DNA of 40,174 nt from Chthoniobacteraceae bacterium. Lineage in GTDB: Bacteria; Verrucomicrobiota; Verrucomicrobiia; Chthoniobacterales; Chthoniobacteraceae. The stretch spans positions 1 through 40,174 of the forward strand of contig CANJPY010000043.1 in NCBI GenBank assembly GCA_947476255.1, given 5' to 3'. The translations under genes and the position numbers were made by a program. Position 1 is the stretch's first letter. Each line of letters starts with the position of its first letter. The notes under the pieces are model-generated. The model searched no databases, was not told the DNA's origin, and was given only the letters and a program-made list of their open reading frames with translations. Below are positions 1 through 6,651 of the stretch, piece by piece.

Positions 1-70
1 GATCCGCCGCTGAGACAAGCCCTTCTGGTGGAGGTTGAGGATTTGAGTCTGTTGAGGCACGGAGAGGAGG

Positions 71-1252
71 TTGGCCATCCCCGAAAATGCCCTAACCGAG
101 CATCAATCAGGAAACAGCCGCGCCCTCAAGGTGGTGCACTTTGAACCTACCCGATTTCGAACATTGGTGGTGCACTTTGAGTGTTCACTGACAAGTAGCA
201 CTCGCATCCAAAGCAAAGGGTTTTATGAGCGCAGGGTGCGCCACACCAAATGCTTTGGGGTGTCCTCCCGCTTACGCATTCGCTGCCGCCGCTTCAAATG
301 CCGCGACTGTAAAGTCTCCTTCACCCAACCTCTTCCAGGCATCCTTGCTGGCAAGCATTCCACGCAGCCTTTCAGAGAAAACATCTACACCCTTCACCAC
401 GAAGGCATCTCAGGCTCAGTGATGGGCCGACTCGAAAAGCTCGGATGCGCCACCGTGTCTCGCATCTATTCGGAGTTTACGGAAAGAAAAGCCAGTGAAC
501 GACTCTCTTTGGAGTGTCCGTTGATGCTCGGTATCGATGAGCACACCCTCCATAAAAATACGAAGTTTGCCACCACCTTCTGTGACCTGGCCAACAACCG
601 CATCTTCGACATCGTCGAGGGTAAATCCGCCGCTGATTTGGAGGGCTTTCTTTCCAAACTCAAGGGCAGGGAGAAGGTTAAAATGGTCTGCATCGATCTG
701 TGTTCGGCCTTTCGTAGTCTGGTGCGACGCTATTTTCCAAATGCCATTTTAGTGGCCGACCGCTTTCATGTGGTGCGCGTGGTATTGCACCATTTTATCC
801 AGCTTGCCCGAGAACTGGCTCCGGAGGCTTTCGTGCGCAGAGGGTTCGCAGGCCTGCTGCGCAAAGCGCCCAAGAAGCTTTCGGCATCTGAAGCCGAGCG
901 CCTTGAAACCCTGTTTCAAAACCACCCGGTGCTCAGGCTTGTGCACCAGGAAATGCACGCGTTTCGTAATCTTCTTAATATAAAACACCAAACGGTCGCA
1001 CGGGTCAAACTACTCATCCCCAGACTTCTATCTTACATCAAGAAATACAAATCCGAGAAGTTTGCCCCCATGCAAACGCTGGCAAAGACCCTTCACAGTT
1101 GGCGGGGCGAGATTGCGGCCATGTGGCGGTTCACGAAAAACAATGGCATTACCGAAGGCTTCCATCGGAAAATGAAGCTTATTCAAAGGCGCGCCTACGG
1201 CTTCAGAAATTTTCAAAACTACCGCCTGCGAGTGATCGCTGCGTGCGGTTAA
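71..1252 (+). CDS. ISL3-family (IS204/IS1001/IS1096/IS1165-type) transposase, N-terminus damaged
   Basis: This is a DDE transposase that would cut and paste its own insertion sequence. Seen: a basic zinc-finger-like stretch (FKCRDC), then GIDEHTL (first Asp), a VCIDLCSAF block (second Asp), VADRFHVV, and a C-terminal NNGITEGFHRKMK block with the Glu, ending RRAYGF..FQNYRLRV. These are the family's hallmark blocks in the right order, and about 390 aa is a normal length. The only available start is a TTG. The first 35 or so residues are encoded by repeats that look like another element's end, and the first Cys pair expected before SKGFYERRVRH is missing. The true start and left end are therefore probably lost, and activity is doubtful. 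A short remnant of a related transposase tail lies near 26.3 kb. Confidence 0.85.
   Translation: MAIPENALTEHQSGNSRALKVVHFEPTRFRTLVVHFECSLTSSTRIQSKGFYERRVRHTKCFGVSSRLRIRCRRFKCRDCKVSFTQPLPGILAGKHSTQPFRENIYTLHHEGISGSVMGRLEKLGCATVSRIYSEFTERKASERLSLECPLMLGIDEHTLHKNTKFATTFCDLANNRIFDIVEGKSAADLEGFLSKLKGREKVKMVCIDLCSAFRSLVRRYFPNAILVADRFHVVRVVLHHFIQLARELAPEAFVRRGFAGLLRKAPKKLSASEAERLETLFQNHPVLRLVHQEMHAFRNLLNIKHQTVARVKLLIPRLLSYIKKYKSEKFAPMQTLAKTLHSWRGEIAAMWRFTKNNGITEGFHRKMKLIQRRAYGFRNFQNYRLRVIAACG
130..180 (+). repeat. Two direct copies of GGTGGTGCACTTTGA, IS21-type end
   Basis: The 15-mer GGTGGTGCACTTTGA occurs at 130-144 and again at 166-180, 36 bp apart start to start. Multiple spaced copies of such a motif resemble the repeated terminal sites of IS21-family elements (recollection, not searched). 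The frame beginning at base 1 stays open to a TGA at 142, so the end of an older element's gene may lie just upstream. The repeats are read through as the N-terminus of the ISL3 transposase frame. Confidence 0.5.
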
Positions 1253-1257
1253 CCAAT

Positions 1258-1336
1258 CCGTTCCCCCCCCTGAATCAACAACCTACCTCAACCTTCAACT
1301 TACAACACACCCCTCCCCAAACTTTGGTGTAGACCC
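1258..1336 (+). repeat. Dispersed 79-bp repeat, copy 1
   Basis: This C-rich sequence starts 5 bp after the transposase stop. It matches, at roughly 80% identity by eye, the reverse complement of 30677-30753. Shared blocks include AATCAACAAC, ACCTTCAAC and CTCCCCAAACTT followed by AGACCC. Both copies sit directly at the 3' end of a gene. The remaining stretch to the tRNA (1337-1558) shows no gene; AACTC/GAGTT arms at 1541-1559 are a weak hairpin just past the tRNA. Confidence 0.7.
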
Positions 1337-1558
1337 ACTTTCTCTGCTAACTTCGTTAAATACGTACTTTCTGGGGTGTAGGCTGATGTCAAAAGGCGCG
1401 TTCTCAGCGGCCCAAGACAACCTCGCAAAACCACGCGAAGACGTGATGTAAGTCCGAGAAGATCCACCTAGAAACTGGGGGACTTTTTCCCACTTTCCTT
1501 TCCCACTTGGCGATTTTGAATGGAAAAACACATCGCAAATAACTCAACCAAAAAGAGT

Positions 1559-1632
1559 TGGAGCGGGTGAAGGGAATCGAACCCTCGTATGCAGCTTGGG
1601 AAGCTGCCGTTCTACCATTGAACTACACCCGC
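1559..1632 (-). tRNA. tRNA-Gly (anticodon CCC)
   Basis: The complete cloverleaf can be read on the minus strand. The acceptor stem is GCGGGTG/CACCCGC, the D-arm contains AGTTCAATGGTAGA, the anticodon stem GCAGC/GCTGC encloses the loop TTCCCAA (anticodon CCC), and the T-arm carries GGTTCGATTCC. A CCA end is encoded at 1561-1559. The gene is intact and reads GGG codons. It lies 54 bp downstream of the pseudopilin on the same strand. Confidence 0.96.
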
Positions 1633-1676
1633 ATCATCGTCACTTAATCGATAGCGCCACTCCTTCGTCACTGCGG

Positions 1677-1696
1677 TTAGTACCAATTAGTACCAA
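1677..1696 (-). repeat. Perfect 2 x 10 bp direct repeat over the pseudopilin stop
   Basis: TTAGTACCAA is repeated twice head to tail on the plus strand (1677-1686 and 1687-1696). On the coding strand each unit reads TTGGTACTAA, that is Trp-Tyr-stop, so the pseudopilin stop at 1687-1689 is duplicated. Confidence 0.8.
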
Positions 1697-2313
1697 GACA
1701 AAATTCCAGGCGCTGCCGTCCCACTCTTCGTATCAGAACACTGGTCTTTGCCAAGCGAAAATACACCAACCCCACTCGTAATTGGCTGCCAGAGGTCGTC
1801 TTTAACATCTCCTGCTTTGGATAAATAATATTTCAGAGTGCTGCCGCTGTATCGAAAGCCAGCGCTTGATTCAATGTTCATGCAGATCCCGTAAGTGTAG
1901 CCCCATGGGTCAAACAGGCCGCCATCGTGTACGCCCCCACACCAAGAACCATTACTAGCTTTTGCCATTTTGGCCTCATAATATACCACTCCTCTGGGGT
2001 TTATTTTATCATCAGAAGCAGTCAGGGCCTTTATGACTTCGCTGTTGCCGGCGGAATCCTGCACGGCTTCATAGATAGCACTGCCCGATGCTGACAGGCT
2101 CACAGGGTACCGCGAGTAATCGGTGTAGAAGGCGCGGATAGCCGTCGCCACTCCGGTGCAATCGTTGCGCGCCTGCGCAGAGCGTGCCTGATTCCGGATG
2201 GCCCCAGCTCCGCTGACTGCCAGACTCATGAGAATGCCAAGGATGGTGATCACGACAAGGAGTTCGACAAGCGTAAATGCTTTTTGGTGTTTGTGCGGCG
2301 TGTTTTTTTTCAT
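1687..2313 (-). CDS. Type II secretion/type IV pilus-like pseudopilin (GspG/PulG-like)
   Basis: This is a secreted pilin-like subunit of 208 aa that would assemble into a short pseudopilus in the inner membrane and periplasm. Seen: the prepilin signature KAFTLVELLVVITILGILM at residues 11-29. It has a short basic leader, the conserved Glu five residues into the mature protein, and a hydrophobic N-terminal helix. The residue before the cleavage site is Ala instead of the usual Gly. The downstream globular part includes DPWGYTYG, typical of GspG-type pseudopilins. The ATG start is supported by AGGAG about 10 bases upstream. No other secretion genes are adjacent, so it is an orphan; the prepilin peptidase at 23.1 kb could process it. 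Verrucomicrobia often carry many such proteins, and the exact system is unknown. Confidence 0.85.
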   Translation of the reverse strand: MKKNTPHKHQKAFTLVELLVVITILGILMSLAVSGAGAIRNQARSAQARNDCTGVATAIRAFYTDYSRYPVSLSASGSAIYEAVQDSAGNSEVIKALTASDDKINPRGVVYYEAKMAKASNGSWCGGVHDGGLFDPWGYTYGICMNIESSAGFRYSGSTLKYYLSKAGDVKDDLWQPITSGVGVFSLGKDQCSDTKSGTAAPGILSWY

Positions 2314-2440
2314 GGGGGTTCGCTCCTAATAGTAATTCTCTTGCCTGCCCAAAACAACGCATTTGCCTTTGGGGACGCGGCATTTTCTCTCTCCATAAAA
2401 GCCACCAAGCGAGAGCGCGGGTTTCGTGAGAGGGCTAAGA

Positions 2441-2495
2441 GTGCAGGGCACTCCGCTAAGCGCGCAGGGCACTCCGCTAAGCGCGCAGGGCACTC
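2441..2495 (-). repeat. 21-bp tandem repeat across the metF stop codon
   Basis: Two full units (2441-2461, 2462-2482) and a 13-base partial third (2483-2495) lie head to tail. They differ only by a T/C at the second base of the first unit. The array begins inside the last metF codons (SALRA-stop) and repeats that end, including its TAG, downstream. The duplicated units are not translated as part of metF because the stop falls in the innermost copy. Confidence 0.85.
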
Positions 2496-3361
2496 AGGAC
2501 CTCCACTGCTGATTCGGACTTGTTTAGGATATACAGGTGCACGCCAGGCGCCCCTTTTTCCAACAACTCGCGAATTTGCCGATGCGCCCACGATACACCC
2601 ACCCGACGCTGTGCTTCCTCATTGTCGCCACACGCCTCAAGTTCTTGAGTGAGAGCGTCTGGAATGCGTGCTTTGCAGAAGCCGCAGAAATTCCGGGCCT
2701 GTTTCAGAGATAAAACAGGCAGCACTCCCGGCAGGATGGGCACGCCGACACCCGCACTCCGAGCGGCTTCGACAAACCGGAAATAATCTGCGTTATCGAG
2801 AAACAGTTGCGTGGTGACAAAGTCAGCTCCAGCCGCCACTTTTTGGGAAAGATAACGAATATCCGACGGGGTGTCAGTGGCTTCAGGATGATTTTCAGGA
2901 AATCCGGCGACGCCGATCGCAAACCTTCCCCGGTGTTCCTGCTGGATTAATTGAACGAGCTCGATCGCATGGGAGAAGCCGAGTGGGTGTGGGGTAAAAC
3001 TTGTCTGTCCCTTTGGGGGGTCGCCTCGCAAGGCGAGAATTCCTGAGAAACCTGCCGCATCATACTGTTGAATGATGGAGAGGAGTTCTTCCCGTGAGTG
3101 TCCGACGCAGGTGAGGTGTCCAACGAGAGGAAAGCCCATTTCGATGAGCTTGGATCCGTAGGCAACCGTGGTGTCTCTGGAGGTGCCGCCCGCTCCGTAC
3201 GTGATGGAGGCAAAATCGATCCCCAGAGGCTGTAGAGTCCTTGCCGTATGCAGCATGATTTCCGCGGCACGCTCATCTTTTGGCGGAAAAAATTCCACAG
3301 AGACGGTGGGGCGTTCCGGGTTGCGTATGGCGTTAACGAGGCGGTCGCTGGACATGGGCAT
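2477..3361 (-). CDS. metF: 5,10-methylenetetrahydrofolate reductase
   Basis: This cytosolic flavoenzyme reduces methylenetetrahydrofolate to 5-methyltetrahydrofolate, the methyl donor for methionine synthesis. Seen: the N-terminal strand VSVEFFPPKDE, ASITYGAGGTSRDTT, LVGHLTCVGHS, GILALRGDPPKG, IGVAGFPENHPEA, GADFVTTQLFLDN and PILPGVLPV. This is the full order of MTHFR family motifs, including the catalytic Glu of the EFFPP block. The product is about 294 aa, normal for bacterial MetF. The start is uncertain. The frame is open to a GTG at 3412, but homology begins near the ATG pair at 3361/3355 (MPMSSDR). An AGGAGG at about 3391-3396 is too far from either ATG to settle it. The gene stands alone, and its 3' end carries the tandem repeat described separately. 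Confidence 0.95.
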   Translation of the reverse strand: MPMSSDRLVNAIRNPERPTVSVEFFPPKDERAAEIMLHTARTLQPLGIDFASITYGAGGTSRDTTVAYGSKLIEMGFPLVGHLTCVGHSREELLSIIQQYDAAGFSGILALRGDPPKGQTSFTPHPLGFSHAIELVQLIQQEHRGRFAIGVAGFPENHPEATDTPSDIRYLSQKVAAGADFVTTQLFLDNADYFRFVEAARSAGVGVPILPGVLPVLSLKQARNFCGFCKARIPDALTQELEACGDNEEAQRRVGVSWAHRQIRELLEKGAPGVHLYILNKSESAVEVLSALRA

Positions 3362-3565
3362 TGGAATGGTTCGGCAGGAGACAATTTTCCGAGGCCTCCT
3401 AGGGGAGTGCACTCGGAAACATTAGGTGCTCTTTTGTAACTCTAGCAGCTCATTTTCGCGGACTACGAATCATTATTGCGCGCATTGGCAGCCATTGGCT
3501 TGGTGGAGAGCCCGGTCAGCGCCCGGTTCAAGGTGGTCCTTGTGGGCGATGAGGCGTTTTTTTGC

Positions 3566-4468
3566 TTATTTGCCTGATGTTTTTGCGCCAGCGGCCAGTT
3601 CTTTGCACGTGGCATTGAACCATTTGAGGGACTCGGCGATCTCAGGCATCGAGTTTTCCCAGTTGTGCTCGTACTCCACGCAGATTTCGCCTTTGAAATT
3701 CTGGCGTTTGAGTTCTGTCAACAAGCCCTTCGTATTGCCGACGCCGCTTCCCCAGGGCACGTCGTGGGCGTTTTTGGCTTTCTCATTCAAATCTTTAAAG
3801 TGCAGCGTGATCACGCGGCCCTCGAGTTTTTTAAGGCTTTCCACGGGATCAAGCCCCGAGCGCACCCAGTGTCCGACATCCGCGCAGGCCCCAAGCAAGG
3901 GACTGCGGCCGTTGACGGCTGCGAGGACAGTCTCCGGATTCCAAAAAAAGCTTGGCTGCGGATGATTGTGAATGGCCACTTTGATGTTGAATTCCTGCGC
4001 GAACTTTTCCACGACGTCCATGACCGGGCCTAGTTCGTCCATTTTGCCGTGCGTTTCGGGCTCTGCCACCAGCACAGTGATCCCAAACCGCTTTGCGCCT
4101 TCGAAGATTTTGCGGGTTGCAGCCTCGTCGGTGCTTGGTTTCACGACCCCCATATTTACGAAGACGGGCTCTATCCCTTTTTCCTTCAAGCGCGCGGTCA
4201 CTTTCGCCGCATCCTCCTCGGAGATGTTGACCGTGGGGCTCTTGAGAATCTGGGCGTCAGGGCCGGGGAGATTCATGCTTCCTGAGATACTCATGTTTTT
4301 GAGTCCCAGCGCCGCCGTTTTATCGATCGCGTCGAAGATCGAAAACTTTTGAAAAGTGTAGGAATGTACGGCGAGTTTCCAGCCGAGTTGTTCGGCGGGA
4401 GAGTCGGCACGGGCTAAAGATGAGGAGTAGGGCAAGAGCGTTAGGCTTGCGAGGAGGAAGGATTTCAT
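3566..4468 (-). CDS. Exported sugar phosphate isomerase/epimerase-like TIM-barrel protein
   Basis: This is a xylose-isomerase-like TIM barrel (AP endonuclease family 2 fold) that would isomerise or epimerise a sugar or inositol-type substrate outside the cytoplasm. Seen: a signal peptide beginning MKSFLLASLTLLP and ending near ARA, then WKLAVHSYTF, MSISGS, PVFVNMGVVKPS, VAEPETH, VAIHNHPQ, GACADVGHW and GEICVEYEHNWE. The His, Asp and Glu residues are in positions that bind the metal in this family. I chose the ATG at 4468 because it opens the signal peptide; the frame extends farther upstream without family sequence. There is no clear Shine-Dalgarno sequence. The product is 300 aa. Such proteins are common in Verrucomicrobia and Planctomycetes; the substrate cannot be told. 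Confidence 0.85.
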   Translation of the reverse strand: MKSFLLASLTLLPYSSSLARADSPAEQLGWKLAVHSYTFQKFSIFDAIDKTAALGLKNMSISGSMNLPGPDAQILKSPTVNISEEDAAKVTARLKEKGIEPVFVNMGVVKPSTDEAATRKIFEGAKRFGITVLVAEPETHGKMDELGPVMDVVEKFAQEFNIKVAIHNHPQPSFFWNPETVLAAVNGRSPLLGACADVGHWVRSGLDPVESLKKLEGRVITLHFKDLNEKAKNAHDVPWGSGVGNTKGLLTELKRQNFKGEICVEYEHNWENSMPEIAESLKWFNATCKELAAGAKTSGK

Positions 4469-4708
4469 AAACGAGGAGGGAGGAGGGAAGATCTGGCGAA
4501 GGAAAAAGGGGCGATTTGGAGCGTATCGGAGCTCGTGAACTTGAGGGAAGTTGGAAAGCTTTAAGAAGCCCCTGAATCGTGCGGGAACCACGGAGGAATA
4601 CTCAAAAAAGCGGCTGAGGCGAGCTTTAGGGGGAAAGACACTGGTTGCGGCTGGGACCGGGTAAAATAAATGTCCAAAATGGGGTTTTTAAGACCTTTGA
4701 ACTAAAAG

Positions 4709-5254
4709 ATGGAAGACGCTGCCATTTCCTCCCACAACAATCCGGAAATTTACCTTCGGTTGCTGGCCCAGCACGACCGCTGGCTGGCGACGTATGTTTA
4801 CAGTTTGGTCTCAAGCACGCATGATGCGGAGGACATTCTGCAGGAGGTTAAAATGTTTTTGTGGAGGCAGTTTGACAAATTCGAGGCGGGTTCAAATTTC
4901 CGGGCGTGGGCGCGTACGATAGCCACCCACCAGATTTTAAATTATCGACGGGCGGTGAAAAAGCGCATCGGAGCTTCTTTGGATGACGCTTTTGTCGAGG
5001 CTGTGGCAATGGAGATTGACCGGCAGGGGGAGGGACTGGAGCGCCGTTCTGACGCCCTGCTTGTGTGCGTGCGGAAACTACCCGAAGCGCATCGAAAGAT
5101 TGTGCAATGGCGTTATTATGAGGACTGCTCGGTGGCGGAGATCGCGGGGCGGACACAGCGGACGACGGAGGCTGTGTACCGGCTCTTGAGCCGGATTCGC
5201 GCCGTTCTTAGCGATTGTGTGGTCCGGCAAACTGCGGAGCAGGGGGGACGATGA
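4709..5254 (+). CDS. ECF RNA polymerase sigma factor (Rhodopirellula/Verrucomicrobium type)
   Basis: This 181-aa extracytoplasmic-function sigma factor would direct RNA polymerase to a small set of promoters. Seen: region 2 at about residues 12-82 (WLATYVYSLV, HDAEDILQEV, FRAWARTIA) and region 4 at about residues 115-170 (LPEAHRKIVQWRYYEDCSV and the helix-turn-helix AEIAGRTQRTTEAVYRLL). The ATG at 4709 gives the usual family length. Its TGA overlaps the ATG of the FecR gene (ATGA), as expected for a coupled sigma/anti-sigma pair. The four-gene block to 11254 reads as one operon. It probably responds to a periplasmic or surface signal passed through the FecR protein; which promoters it uses is not visible. 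Confidence 0.93.
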   Translation: MEDAAISSHNNPEIYLRLLAQHDRWLATYVYSLVSSTHDAEDILQEVKMFLWRQFDKFEAGSNFRAWARTIATHQILNYRRAVKKRIGASLDDAFVEAVAMEIDRQGEGLERRSDALLVCVRKLPEAHRKIVQWRYYEDCSVAEIAGRTQRTTEAVYRLLSRIRAVLSDCVVRQTAEQGGR

Positions 5255-6651
5255 AAAAGATAGATAAACGCAACGAGGAAAGAATTCAACGTGCCTTGGA
5301 GGGTCTGCTTCCGACACAAGAGCGGCAGGACTTTGAGACGGATGTTATCCGCGATGGCGCTTTAAGATCGCGCTATGTGGAGGAGTTGTGGTTGCACAAC
5401 TCATTGCGGACTGCTGGCGTGGAGTGGGCGGAACTGGAATCCAATCCAGCGCCGAAGACGGTGCGGCGCTTCTTTGCGGTTTCGAGCCGTGCGGCACTGC
5501 TTGCTGTTGCATGCATGGCATTTGCGGTTGGGGTGTTTTTAATTTTGCAGCAACGCGCGGTGCCAAAGGCGGTTGCCACCTTGGTGCGCGCTGAGAATTG
5601 CAAATGGGCGGGTTCAGACCTTCCCACTCTCGAATACTCGAAACTGTCGCCAGGGACGCTCGCTCTTTTGGAGGGGATGGCGACCCTGGTTTTTGAAAGC
5701 GGGGCGGTGGTGACGCTGGAGGCTCCTACGAGATTGCAAATTCGAGACGCCATGCATTGCCGTTTGTTGGAGGGGGCTGTGACTGCGGAGGTTCCGGAGT
5801 CCGCCCACGGATTTACGATTGAGGCGCCCGATTTAAAGGTGATCGATCTCGGGACGAAATTTGGGCTGACTGCGAGCGCTGTGGGAAACTCGCAAGTGCG
5901 TGTTTTTGAAGGGGAGGTGGATGTGGAGGGGTTGCCGGATGGGAGAATGAAACGACTGACAAAAGGCAAGGGCCTGCATGTCAGTTCAGGCACGACACCT
6001 GCGGGGCAGGAACCTGTGCAAGGGCAGCAAGTGCAGGAGGCGGATGGATGGGTGTCGATACCGACTTCTTTTGGGGCGGGAAAAGACGGCTACTCCAGGC
6101 GTGGTAACGACGGGAAAGATTTTGGACTGCAACCGCTTATAATTGTGAAGCATTCCAATCTTAAAGAGTCGGCCACGAATGAGCGGCGCGCCGTTGTTTC
6201 GTTTGACATATCGCAAATTTCTCTGCCCGAGGTCTTGGAGGCTGAACTTTCCCTGGCTCCAGTGCCGAGCGGGTTCGGTTTTTCAGCGCTTGTTCCCGAT
6301 TCCCGGTTCGGGGTTTATGGAATTACCGATGAGTCTCTGGATTTTTGGAATGAACGGGATTTGAACTGGAGCACGCTTCCAGCCTGTAATGAAGAGGGAC
6401 CGTTAGGGGGGCAAACCAGTCGGCTCGCGGAATTTGTGATCCCGCGCGGCGGTGCCGGTCCCTTGATCACGGTTCGGGGTGGGGCGCTCGCGGACTTTCT
6501 CCGGCAAGATACCAATGGCATTGTGAGTTTTTTGATCGTGCGCGAGACCGGTGAAACGGATTCGAACGGGCTTGCGCATGGGTTCGCCTCCAAGGAACAT
6601 CCAAGCGCAAGGCCGCCCACCCTCAGGCTTCGTCTCCCTCAGCGTCCATGA
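5251..6651 (+). CDS. FecR-family anti-sigma/sensor membrane protein with DNRLRE-like C-terminal domain
   Basis: This is a membrane-anchored partner of the preceding sigma factor, 466 aa. Seen: a cytoplasmic N-terminal region (1-70) rich in charged helices that would hold the sigma factor, one membrane span at about 80-99, and a periplasmic FecR domain at about 145-230 (GAVVTLEAPTRLQI, EVPESAHGFTIEAPD, VIDLGTKFGL, RVFEGEVDVEG). The C-terminal domain at about 300-460 begins AVVSFDISQI and resembles DNRLRE/CBM96-like beta-sandwich modules. Many relatives carry a LamG domain instead. I chose the ATG at 5251 because it overlaps the sigma stop by four bases; the frame upstream lies inside the sigma gene. 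Its own TGA overlaps the next ATG in the same way. The C-terminal domain assignment is tentative; the FecR core is firm. Confidence 0.88.
   Translation: MKKIDKRNEERIQRALEGLLPTQERQDFETDVIRDGALRSRYVEELWLHNSLRTAGVEWAELESNPAPKTVRRFFAVSSRAALLAVACMAFAVGVFLILQQRAVPKAVATLVRAENCKWAGSDLPTLEYSKLSPGTLALLEGMATLVFESGAVVTLEAPTRLQIRDAMHCRLLEGAVTAEVPESAHGFTIEAPDLKVIDLGTKFGLTASAVGNSQVRVFEGEVDVEGLPDGRMKRLTKGKGLHVSSGTTPAGQEPVQGQQVQEADGWVSIPTSFGAGKDGYSRRGNDGKDFGLQPLIIVKHSNLKESATNERRAVVSFDISQISLPEVLEAELSLAPVPSGFGFSALVPDSRFGVYGITDESLDFWNERDLNWSTLPACNEEGPLGGQTSRLAEFVIPRGGAGPLITVRGGALADFLRQDTNGIVSFLIVRETGETDSNGLAHGFASKEHPSARPPTLRLRLPQRP

Noticed and set aside
2441..2495. Possible CRISPR array
   Set aside because: The units are contiguous with no spacers and derive from the metF 3' end, so this is a simple tandem repeat. 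No CRISPR-like array was seen anywhere in the window.
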